Shown: positions 1 through 7,631 of the stretch, piece after piece
How positions within the stretch are numbered: the first letter of the stretch is position 1
Layout of the letters: each line of letters starts with the position of its first letter
Assembly (NCBI GenBank): GCA_026195255.1
Contig: JAPHSS010000002.1
Span: 1 to 64,000 of the forward strand
DNA from: Gammaproteobacteria bacterium
Lineage (GTDB): Bacteria > Pseudomonadota > Gammaproteobacteria > SZUA-229
Length of the DNA: 64,000 nucleotides
Direction of reading: 5' to 3'
Made by a program: the position numbers and the translations under genes
Notes under the pieces: generated by a model
What the model was told of the DNA's origin: nothing
What the model saw: the letters and a program-made list of their open reading frames with translations, nothing else
Databases searched by the model: none

Positions 1-100
1 ATATAAAGTCACAAAAAATGATCGTATCTTTTTCTTTAAACCAATCAAGAACTTGGGGGAAATAATTCTTAAGCGTTGCGGTTATTAAATTTGATAAATA

Positions 101-175
101 ATTAAAGGGGTCGGTGACAAATGACAATCAATTACACTTGTAAACAGTTCTCAATTGTCACCGACCCCTTTAATT
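101..175. repeat. 75-bp palindromic element, copy 1 (20-bp perfect terminal inverted repeat ATTAAAGGGGTCGGTGACAA ... TTGTCACCGACCCCTTTAAT)
   Basis: Direct reading; the same 75-bp sequence recurs at 433-507. Confidence 0.9.
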
Positions 176-343
176 TTCTGTAGTAGCGCTATGTCATGCA
201 AATAAAGCCGAAATAGCGGAAGGGTTTATTAGAAATACTTTAAAGATACGAGCAGAGTTGAGAGATAGTGTTGATTTTAAACTTGTTCAAAAATATTACA
301 AAAATAATTGCTAATCGCACTAATATAATTATGGATTATGGGG

Positions 344-370
344 ACAGCTTAGTAAGACAGCTTAGTAAGA
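344..370. repeat. Short tandem duplication (ACAGCTTAGTAAG)x2
   Basis: Direct reading of ...gggACAGCTTAGTAAGACAGCTTAGTAAGACACCC...; a degenerate third copy (AGCTTAATAAGACA) lies about 30 bp downstream. Confidence 0.7.
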
Positions 371-432
371 CACCCAAACTTATTAAAGGAGTTTATAAAG
401 CTTAATAAGACATATATGGACGCCCCTCTAAA

Positions 433-507
433 ATTAAAGGGGTCGGTGACAAATGACAATCAATTACACTTGTAAACAGTTCTCAATTGTCACCGACCCC
501 TTTAATT
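433..507. repeat. 75-bp palindromic element, copy 2, directly abutting a truncated transposase
   Basis: Identical to 101-175, including the 20-bp inverted repeats. Confidence 0.9.
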
Positions 508-1010
508 ATGACAAAAAAACAAAAACTGTCAGCGTAATCTCAGCCAGTGAATTTAATCTTGATCCAAAAAATAAAAGCTGCACCTGCCCCGCAGGTGAAA
601 GCATGTGGTTAAAAAACGAAGGCCTGGATAAGCGCGGGAATTACAAACTCTTTTTTGAAGGCCGACTCAGCAAGTGTCGGCGCTGTACACTTAAAACACA
701 ATGTATGAGCAACCCTGATTCTACTAACACCCGTAAAGGACATGGTCGACAAGTGTCGTTTATATTAGATAACAAAAGAGCACCCAATTACACAGACTGG
801 ATGAAGCATCGAGTAGACAGTGATAAAGGTAAACTTATTTACAGCCATAGAATGTCAGTCGTCGAACCCGTATTTGGAAATATAGGCACGAACAAAGGCC
901 TTAATCGATTTAGTTTGCGAGGCAAACAGAAAGTACAAAGCCAGTGGAAGCTCTTCTGTATGGTACATAACATTGAGAAGTTAATGAATTACGGTACAAT
1001 GGCTGCATAG
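501..1010 (+). pseudogene. IS1182-type DDE transposase, C-terminal fragment (ORF 453-1010 takes its start from the hairpin element)
   Basis: Protein CTCPAGESMW...CRRCTLKTQCM...RMSVVEPVFGNIGTNKGLNRFSLRGKQKVQSQWKLFCMVHNIEKL is typical of IS1182-family transposase C-termini; the N-terminal half is absent. Confidence 0.75.
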
Positions 1011-1209
1011 CCTCACACACAGAGCATAAATGAGCCTAAAGATAAGAAAACAATAAAAAAGCTCGATATTAAATATAAAAAAACAATGCAACTCTTAAAC
1101 GGAATTATTGAAAACTAATGAAAATAACAAAACTAAACCGAGATGTGAAAAAGTTGTGCTTTTATCCAGTTTTTCTACAGCCTCGTTATGTGTAATAAAG
1201 AAAAAAATC

Positions 1210-1464
1210 ATGAACAAAGAAGAAGAACTAAATATAATTAAAAAAGAAATAACAAAAATTAATATTATAGGAACGCCTGGGGCTATATTTCTTGGTCTAG
1301 GCTTATATGCATTATTCGGCGCTGAAGGCGAACCATTTCACCCAATCTTAAATAATGCAAAATTCGTTTTAATGCTGTTAGTTGTTGGCTCCGCTATTGA
1401 GATCTGGCAGTTTACGAAACTTATGCCATTATTTAAGAAGCAATCAGCACTTAATAAGCAATAA
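1210..1464 (+). CDS. Small membrane protein, cassette-like gene (track ORF 1108-1464; internal ATG at 1210 preferred)
   Basis: MNKEEELNIIKKEITKINIIGTPGAIFLGLGLYALFGA...FVLMLLVVGSAIEIW: two hydrophobic segments. Flanked by GTTATGT (1185-1191) and ACATAAC (1468-1474). Confidence 0.55.
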   Translation: MNKEEELNIIKKEITKINIIGTPGAIFLGLGLYALFGAEGEPFHPILNNAKFVLMLLVVGSAIEIWQFTKLMPLFKKQSALNKQ

Positions 1465-1467
1465 AAC

Positions 1468-1549
1468 ACATAACGGACAAGTTCGCATGTGCAAAAAACG
1501 CCCATGCCTGGACTCCGCTTACGCTCCACCACTTACCTTTGCGTTAAAA
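1468..1549 (+). other. attC-like recombination site (R'' ACATAAC; R' side GCGTTAAAAC)
   Basis: ACATAACGGACAAGTTCGCATGTGC...GCCCATGCCTGGACTCCGCTTACGCTCCACC...GCGTTAAAAC. The R'' is the exact reverse complement of GTTATGT at the start of the same unit (1185-1191). Confidence 0.55.
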
Positions 1550-1564
1550 CAAAAAGGATAACTG

Positions 1565-1867
1565 ATGGAATTCGAGTGGGATGAAAATAAACGACAAGAA
1601 ACATTGTTGCAACGAGGCATCGACTTCATTGATGCGGTTTTAATCTGGGATGACCCGTTCCGACAAGAGCGTGCAGATACAAGAAGAAATTATGGTGAAA
1701 TACGCTACCAATCTATAGGCAAAGGCCCACTTGGTATATTATTTGTAGTTTATACTATTAGATAATATGAGGCTGGTAAATTAGTAAACAGAATTATTTC
1801 TGTAAGGCCAGCTAAAGACATAAAGCAATATGAATCAAGAACCTTTAAGAAAGGCCTAGCATCATGA
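1565..1867 (+). pseudogene. brnT: BrnT-type toxin with in-frame nonsense codon (TAA at 1763-1765)
   Basis: MEFEWDENKRQETLLQRGIDFIDAVLIWDDPFRQERADTRRNYGEIRYQSIG...ILFVVYTIR*YEAGKLVNRIISVRPAKDIKQYESRTFKKGLAS*. The same frame continues to a TGA overlapping the antitoxin ATG. Confidence 0.75.
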
Positions 1868-2055
1868 GCGAAAACATAACACGTATAACATTAGAACAAG
1901 CACGTAAGCTTAAAAGTTTGTCAAATGCTAAGAAATTCAATGAAATAACAGAAGAAGAGATTGACAAGCAGATAGCAAATGATCCTGACTTATATCAACT
2001 AACTGATGAAGAATTGTCTCAATTCGAACTAGCTAGGAGCAGTAAACATGACTAA
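1864..2055 (+). CDS. brnA: BrnA-like antitoxin
   Basis: MSENITRITLEQARKLKSLSNAKKFNEITEEEIDKQIANDPDLYQLTDEE resembles BrnA N-termini; translationally coupled (ATGA) to the toxin frame. Confidence 0.6.
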   Translation: MSENITRITLEQARKLKSLSNAKKFNEITEEEIDKQIANDPDLYQLTDEELSQFELARSSKHD

Positions 2056-2174
2056 GCAACAAAATAAAACACACATAACACTCGAAGAAGCAAAAAAGAC
2101 TAAAGGGAAATCTAATTTATCTAAGCTTTTAGCCGAGCAGCAGAAAGAAAAGAAGAAAAAAATTCCGAAATAAA
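2049..2174 (+). CDS. Very small basic ORF overlapping the end of the antitoxin gene
   Basis: ATG at 2049 overlaps the 3' end of 1864-2055; MTKQQNKTHITLEEAKKTKGKSNLSKLLAEQQKEKKKKIPK*. Confidence 0.3.
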
Positions 2175-2177
2175 AAA

Positions 2178-2290
2178 CACTAACAAATCGTTCAAACGGA
2201 CACTTAATGTGTCTCGCCTTTTGTGGCTTCCGCTTCGCTACATATTGCCACAAAAGCCAAGCCACATTAAGTGCCGATTAGGCGTTGAGG
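2178..2290 (+). other. attC-like site with long imperfect hairpin
   Basis: CACTAACAAATCGTTCAAACGGACACTTAATGTG...GCCTTTTGTGGC ttccgcttcgctacatatt GCCACAAAAGCC...CCACATTAAGTGCCGATTAGGCGTTGAGG; stem arms pair directly. Confidence 0.6.
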
Positions 2291-2452
2291 CTGTAGAAAA
2301 ACTTCGGTTATTATATTTTACTCAAAAGACAGCTCTCAAAGTTGTATAAAACAATTTTAGCAGTCTAAAGGTAGATACAGAATTTTAAAAATGGCTTATT
2401 TTGTAGGTTATTTTTTAACCAAAATTTAGGCTGGAGGTTTTTCTACAGCCTC
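2287..2452. repeat. 16-bp perfect inverted repeat (GAGGCTGTAGAAAAAC / GTTTTTCTACAGCCTC) spanning about 166 bp, next to GTTAGGC
   Basis: Direct reading. The right arm TTTTTCTACAGCCTCGTTA also occurs at 1171-1188, and a variant TTTTTTCTACGGCCACGTTAGGG near 6736-6756. Confidence 0.7.
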
Positions 2453-2475
2453 GTTAGGCAAAGGCAGTAATGTAA

Positions 2476-2841
2476 ATGAAATACTTAGCTAAATTCGTAA
2501 ATCTTGAAGAGGATGATAAAGACATTATTGTGTCTTTTGCAATTCAAGATAACGAAATTGATGTAAGAAGCCTAATATTACATAGAATGTTATTTCTTGA
2601 AGAAATGTTAGATGAAAATGAAAAAGGAGTAATTGTTTCTCTTGAAGGTGAAAACCTAGAAAATGAAAACACAAATACTCTTTCAATAATTAAAATTAAT
2701 AACAATGAAATAAATATAATATCAAAGTATAGTAAATACATGATTGATATAACTAAGATAGATAAAAAAGGCAAAGAAGATATTCTAAGCTTATTAACTA
2801 AACAGAATTATGACAACAGGTTTATAATTGAAAATGCCTAA
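2476..2841 (+). CDS. Hypothetical cassette-like protein
   Basis: 121-aa ORF placed exactly between GTTAGGC (2453-2459) and GCCTAAC (2836-2842). Confidence 0.6.
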   Translation: MKYLAKFVNLEEDDKDIIVSFAIQDNEIDVRSLILHRMLFLEEMLDENEKGVIVSLEGENLENENTNTLSIIKINNNEINIISKYSKYMIDITKIDKKGKEDILSLLTKQNYDNRFIIENA

Positions 2842-3091
2842 CAACACGCCCTGAGGTGGACAGCAAGTCAAATATTAACCATTAACCACAGATAAATACA
2901 CCCACCCTAAAATCACAAATAAAACACAGCATTTAAACTATAAAAAATAGGTCGCACTCGCACTAATTCATAAGCATGCTAAGTTTCAAGCAAACTATTT
3001 ATCAATTTATTAGATTCAAAACGAAAGAAACCATCAATCTATGATTGATGGTTTTGGGTGTTACAAGTCTTTAATGCTTTTATCGATATAA

Positions 3092-3538
3092 CTATGGAAA
3101 ATAACTTTTACAGCAACTAGAGCAATAGTCTCTTTGATAACCTGGTGTTTTACAGGTCTGTTTTATTTTATGCACTGAACCCATCAGACCTTTAAATTTG
3201 CTTTCGAAGTTGTGTGTAAGGTATTGCTAGCGTTCGGGTTCTATATTGAGTTGATGCAGTATGGGTGGAGTGCTTTTTATTATATAACCTCGTTTGTCTT
3301 CTGGCATGATTCGGCCTGTCTGTTCTACGAGTTCGATGTAGTCAGTTAATTTTAAGGGCAAGCCTCCTAGCATGTTTTTTCCGGGGTTACCTGTAAAAGG
3401 GTAGAGTGTGTGTGGGGGGTGTATTTTATGGGTTTGATTATCGATTCCACACTGAAAGGCTCTGCGAACAGAGCGAGAGACGCAGTGATAATAAGACGTG
3501 GCTTCGAGTGATACTTGGGCGTAACGAGGTTTTGGCAT
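3092..3538 (-). pseudogene. REP-associated tyrosine transposase (RAYT, TnpA_REP) with internal deletion and nonsense codon
   Basis: N-term MPKPRYAQVSLEATSYYHCVSRSVRRAFQCG joins a RAYT-like C-term (FTGNPGKNMLGGLPLKLTDYIELVEQTGR...DKRGYI...PPILHQLNIEPER*QYLTHNFESKFKGLMGSVHKIKQTCKTPGYQRDYC). A TAG sits where Trp is expected. Confidence 0.75.
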
Positions 3539-3654
3539 TTCAATTCCTTGAATATACGGTGCTCCTGCTGGTGATTACAAACTACGCTTGATGATTTTGC
3601 TTGTCAAATATATAGTGGGTGTCATTACATCCGGTATAAAAGAGAAAACAAGAT

Positions 3655-3876
3655 TTGTTCATACCTCCTAGAATTGTAATAACAAAAAAATGCCCTAGGT
3701 GCCAACTACGATACCGTTGGAAAGAAAAGCAATGTACTCATTGTAGCGAATTAACTGATCACGAAGTAAAAAAATTAAAAGAAACGTACGGGGCAGAGCG
3801 TAAAGGTAATGCACAACTAGGTGTGTTATTTATTTTCTTTGCAATAATAATAGCAATAGGTATGGCGGTATTATGA
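3655..3876 (+). CDS. Small zinc-ribbon protein with C-terminal TM helix (TTG start)
   Basis: CPRCQLRYRWKEKQCTHC (two CxxC-type pairs) and hydrophobic C-terminus LGVLFIFFAIIIAIGMAVL. Confidence 0.55.
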   Translation: MFIPPRIVITKKCPRCQLRYRWKEKQCTHCSELTDHEVKKLKETYGAERKGNAQLGVLFIFFAIIIAIGMAVL

Positions 3877-3881
3877 TAGCA

Positions 3882-3945
3882 CACAACAAGTCAGTCAAGA
3901 CCACCTGGACCAGGCAGTAGCCGGTCATTTAATTAGACGTTATAC
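3882..3945 (+). other. attC-like site ending in GTTATAC
   Basis: CACAACAAGTCAGTCAAGACCACCTGGACCAGG...CCGGTCATTTAATTAGACGTTATAC; shares CACCYGGACCAGG with 4578-4658. Confidence 0.45.
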
Positions 3946-3961
3946 AAATCAATGGAATAAT

Positions 3962-4558
3962 ATGAATACGAAAACTTTACTTTTTGCTTTAGTAAGCATC
4001 ATTTATCAACAAATAGCTTTTGCTGAAAATTCATCGATTACATCTTATAAATACCCTTTTAAAAACGATACTATTGTCAAAATGAGGCTAGCTGATATCT
4101 GTGATCCAGATAAAGTTAAGAAAAAAATCATTACTAGCGGAATACCTTCAACTGGGCCACAGTATGAGATGATGGTTAACATGATGAGTTCTCAATGCGT
4201 GAAAGCAAAAGAAAATAAAATAAATGACAGTGTGTCTTATATTATAAAAGGAAAACCAGTTCATGAGGTGTTTGATAACAAAATATCCAGTGAGGTGAGT
4301 CTTTTTGAAATCATGCTACGAGAATATAACTCTCCTGAGTCACTTGATGTTGCATGGAAAATGACGACGAAACAAAGTAATGTGAACAAAAGCAATAACG
4401 ATTATATACTTATCAATGGTGCCTATAATTCAGCCGTTGCATATATGCGTAAAAACAATATCTTTATTCAAGCAGACTTAATGTTAACAAAAGGCAATAC
4501 TGTAGGAGAGCTAAATGGGTTTATGCAAAAATATAGTACATGGTTAAAAGAAAAATAG
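3962..4558 (+). CDS. Secreted hypothetical protein, cassette-like
   Basis: N-terminal signal-like MNTKTLLFALVSIIYQQIAFAE; lies between GTTATAC (3939) and GCATAAC (4578). Confidence 0.6.
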   Translation: MNTKTLLFALVSIIYQQIAFAENSSITSYKYPFKNDTIVKMRLADICDPDKVKKKIITSGIPSTGPQYEMMVNMMSSQCVKAKENKINDSVSYIIKGKPVHEVFDNKISSEVSLFEIMLREYNSPESLDVAWKMTTKQSNVNKSNNDYILINGAYNSAVAYMRKNNIFIQADLMLTKGNTVGELNGFMQKYSTWLKEK

Positions 4559-4577
4559 CATCTCGCTACCGTCAAAT

Positions 4578-4658
4578 GCATAACAAGGCGCTTAAATCGT
4601 GTGTGCATAAAGCAGCTCACACCCGGACCAGGTTAAACAACCAGCTTGGCCGTTTAAC
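4578..4658 (+). other. attC-like site (GCATAACAAGGCGCTTAAATCG...)
   Basis: Canonical-looking left end GCATAACAAGGCGCTTAAA; internal stem CCAGGTTAAAC / GTTTAACTGG. Confidence 0.5.
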
Positions 4659-4696
4659 TGGTCGATAGAGTGTTCCTACCAATTTCGGAGAGTTTA

Positions 4697-5287
4697 ATGA
4701 AAATTAGAAATACTAGCGATAACTACGGCTCAATAGCAAAGTGGTTACATTGGGGTACGGCTATTTTATTCTTAGGTTCTTATATTAGTGTTTATTATCG
4801 ACACTGGTTTACCGAAGATAAGACACCTGAAAATTGGACAGCACTTCAGTTACACTTATCAATTGGTGTCACAATAGCCGTTGTTGTGGCGCTGCGAATT
4901 ATCTGGCGCGTATATTCCCGCGTACCAGAATTTGAACCTGGCACAAAGTTGGAGCACCTCGCGGCCCATGCAGGCCATTATGCATTATATGCCATCATGA
5001 TAATCATGCCCCTCACCGGGTATTTAGGTACTGGGGTAAATACAGAATATTTCTTCATGTTCGATATTATGAAATTTGAAAGTACACAGTTATTCGAAAC
5101 TTTAGTTGGTGATGGAATGGGGCTTACGAGCAAAGAGTTTGAAAAACCGATAGACTTTATTCATAAAAATATATTTGGTGCATGGTTAGTTTGGATTTTA
5201 ATACTGGGACATGTTTCAGCTGCCTTGTACCATCACTTTGTAAAAAAAGACAGAACGCTAGAGAAAATGACCATCGCGAAACAATAA
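4697..5287 (+). CDS. Cytochrome b561-type membrane protein
   Basis: YGSIAKWLHWGTAILFLGSYISVYYRHWF...LHLSIGVTIAVVVALRIIWR; internal ATG at 4697 with upstream GGAG preferred over 4670. Confidence 0.85.
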   Translation: MKIRNTSDNYGSIAKWLHWGTAILFLGSYISVYYRHWFTEDKTPENWTALQLHLSIGVTIAVVVALRIIWRVYSRVPEFEPGTKLEHLAAHAGHYALYAIMIIMPLTGYLGTGVNTEYFFMFDIMKFESTQLFETLVGDGMGLTSKEFEKPIDFIHKNIFGAWLVWILILGHVSAALYHHFVKKDRTLEKMTIAKQ

Positions 5288-5367
5288 TAATCAAACTCTG
5301 ACAAAGCATTGATGCTGATAAAACGCTGAATGCGACATTATAAGCCTACTACTCCTGGAGCGTGCTT

Positions 5368-6393
5368 ATGAAATTTGTAAATATTTACGCTACGTTTTCG
5401 GCGCTCTTTGCCAGGATGTCTTCCACTGGACTCGATACCTCAAATGAGTTGGCACCGCAGTCACCGCTAAGTTTTCTGGACTCAGTGTTGCGCGGTATTG
5501 GGCAGGTAATGCTGCAGAACAATAGTTATACGGGTTTTATTTTCCTGGTAGGCGTTTTCTACAATTCAGTTATTTTAGGCATTGCAGTTCTGATTGGAAC
5601 ACTTGCTAGCACCGCAACAGCCATACTGCTTGGTACTGATCGGGCTGATGTTCGCGCTGGATTATTCGGCTTCAACGGTGCGCTTGTTGCCATCGCGTTA
5701 CTTTATTTTCTTGAGCCAGGTATTTTGGTTTTCGGCTACGTTGTGCTTGCTGCGGCATGCACAACGATAATGATGGCGGCGCTTATGACTTTTCTGGAGA
5801 AGTGGGGTATTCCTGCACTTACCGCGCCGTTTGTTTTCACTACATTAATGTTTGTTCTGGCAAGTGCGCGTTTTGGCCGACTGCATTCGACAGGCATTCT
5901 GCCAACAGCAGGGCTTCCAAAGGCAGCAACTGTTGAGGGTATTGTGACCGCATCGACGCTCACAGAAGGTTTATTTACAGGGGTTGCGCAGGTGTTTTTT
6001 CAGGGCAGTGCCATAACCGGCATAATATTTGTCGTTGGACTACTAATCAGTTCGCGGGCAGCATGTGGCGCTGCTCTCCTGGGCTCACTTATGGGCGCGC
6101 TGGTTGCGTGGGCTATGGGGGCCGACGAAGCGGCGATTAGTTCTGGCGCTTTTGGCTTTAATTGTGTCCTTACGGCAATTGTGTTTAGTCGCGGATTCTT
6201 CGTGCTAAATGTCGCCTCCGTAGCGTATGGATTACTTGCTGTGGTTTCGACAGCTGTCGTGTTCGCTGCTATGTCAGCCGTGCTGGAGCCTTTTGGAATG
6301 CCAGCACTGACATCTCCATTTGTATTAATTGTTTGGCTGTTTTTACTGGCGAGTCCACGTTTTTTGCGCCTTCGTATGGTTGCAGCCCAATAA
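5368..6393 (+). CDS. Urea transporter family protein
   Basis: Two repeated halves with SFLDSVLRGIGQVMLQNNSYTGFIFLVGVFYNS and NxxLVAIALxxF / NCVLTAIVF motifs typical of UT family. Confidence 0.85.
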   Translation: MKFVNIYATFSALFARMSSTGLDTSNELAPQSPLSFLDSVLRGIGQVMLQNNSYTGFIFLVGVFYNSVILGIAVLIGTLASTATAILLGTDRADVRAGLFGFNGALVAIALLYFLEPGILVFGYVVLAAACTTIMMAALMTFLEKWGIPALTAPFVFTTLMFVLASARFGRLHSTGILPTAGLPKAATVEGIVTASTLTEGLFTGVAQVFFQGSAITGIIFVVGLLISSRAACGAALLGSLMGALVAWAMGADEAAISSGAFGFNCVLTAIVFSRGFFVLNVASVAYGLLAVVSTAVVFAAMSAVLEPFGMPALTSPFVLIVWLFLLASPRFLRLRMVAAQ

Positions 6394-6559
6394 TTGGGAG
6401 CTGCGCGCCTAACAAAACATCGTATTTTTGATCTGCCCAGTCTAGACCGATATGCGCTACAAAATCATTAAAAATAAACCGCAAAATAAATCAGGCCTGA
6501 GAATAATTGTTTCTGATATTAGAGTATATTGACCTCTGATCCCGGTTAATTTCAGAGTC

Positions 6560-6708
6560 GCAGTGATAGTAAGGCGTGGCTTAGAGTGATACTTGTGCGT
6601 AGCGAGGTTCTGGCATTTTCAGCTCCTTGAATATACAGTGTTCCTGCTGATTATTACAAACACGCTTGATGATTTTACTTGTCAAATATATAGTGGGTGT
6701 CATTACAT
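6560..6708 (-). pseudogene. Second RAYT 5' remnant plus conserved upstream region (about 40 codons with internal stop)
   Basis: Highly similar to 3481-3630; reverse translation MPEPRYAQVSL*ATPYYHC. Confidence 0.7.
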
Positions 6709-6770
6709 TATTATTACATCAGTACTTTTATCAATTTTTTCTACGGCCACGTTAGGGATATAAAATTAAA

Positions 6771-6935
6771 ATGAACTTACATTTAATAGCTGGTCTATGT
6801 GTCATAATTGCATTTGGTTTGTATGCTACCAGTGCCGCATTAGGAACAGTATTTGGCATATTAGGTCTGGTTTTTGAAGGAATTGCATTGGCTTCAATAA
6901 TTAAAGCCAACAAGAAAAAAGATCATAAAAATTAA
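6771..6935 (+). CDS. 54-aa membrane peptide, cassette-like
   Basis: MNLHLIAGLCVIIAFGLYATSAALGTVFGILGLVFEGIALASIIKANKKKDHKN*; preceded by TTTTTTCTACGGCCACGTTAGGG. Not in the supplied ORF track. Confidence 0.4.
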   Translation: MNLHLIAGLCVIIAFGLYATSAALGTVFGILGLVFEGIALASIIKANKKKDHKN

Positions 6936-7184
6936 AACCATATTCAGTATAGCTATCAAATAAATAATTTATGATTACTGAATTTTAATGTTAACCCTAA
7001 CAAGCATTAATTTTAATGCTTTCTTCAAGGGATTTATTCATGCAGGTAAATCGAGCCGTTTAAAAGCCTATTGCTTGAACTACTCAGTTTTATGTGCGCT
7101 ACCAGGCAAAACAATAATCAAGCTCACTACCGAGTTTCTGTCCGGTTATTGGGTGTACGTTAAAAAATAAAAGAAACAGATAAA

Positions 7185-7334
7185 ATGGCAGAATTACTAG
7201 AAGTAATTGTCGATCTAATGTCATCATCTAGTTATAAGAGTACATTCATTGTTCTGGCTATCATCATTGTTTCTAATGCTTGCCTTGAATTTGGATTAAA
7301 CATAATTTTTTCTGCACCAGCTAACTTTAATTAA
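7185..7334 (+). CDS. 49-aa membrane peptide
   Basis: MAELLEVIVDLMSSSSYKSTFIVLAIIIVSNACLEFGLNIIFSAPANFN*. Not in the ORF track. Confidence 0.3.
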   Translation: MAELLEVIVDLMSSSSYKSTFIVLAIIIVSNACLEFGLNIIFSAPANFN

Positions 7335-7631
7335 ATAATGAGTGTTATCTTTTGTTTCTGGTTAAATGTTACCGAACCAGAACATTTGCTAGTATAAAAA
7401 CAGATATATAACAGGATGTTCATTGTTATTAATAATATTCTTTAGTGTTTTTGTTTAGAAGAATGTATTATGAGTTAAAGTAGTAAATAAGAAATATCGT
7501 GGTCAAGAAAATAAATTGTATAAAAGTATCTCTTCAGTGCTGAGGGTAAGTTTTTTCGAGATAGATCACTAGCACTTAATTTAACTTTTGCTTTAAATTA
7601 AATACAGATATGTTTTTCGGAGAAACACAAT

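Noticed and set aside
101-507. Two identical repeats considered as a CRISPR array
   Set aside because: Only two copies, about 257 bp apart, long perfect palindromes, and no cas genes nearby.
2029-2265. 78-aa minus-strand ORF over the attC-like hairpin
   Set aside because: Overlaps antitoxin end and a structured site; Phe/Cys-rich translation looks like noise.
5736-5963. Antisense ORF inside urea transporter
   Set aside because: Fully overlaps a strongly supported gene; composition typical of shadow ORFs.
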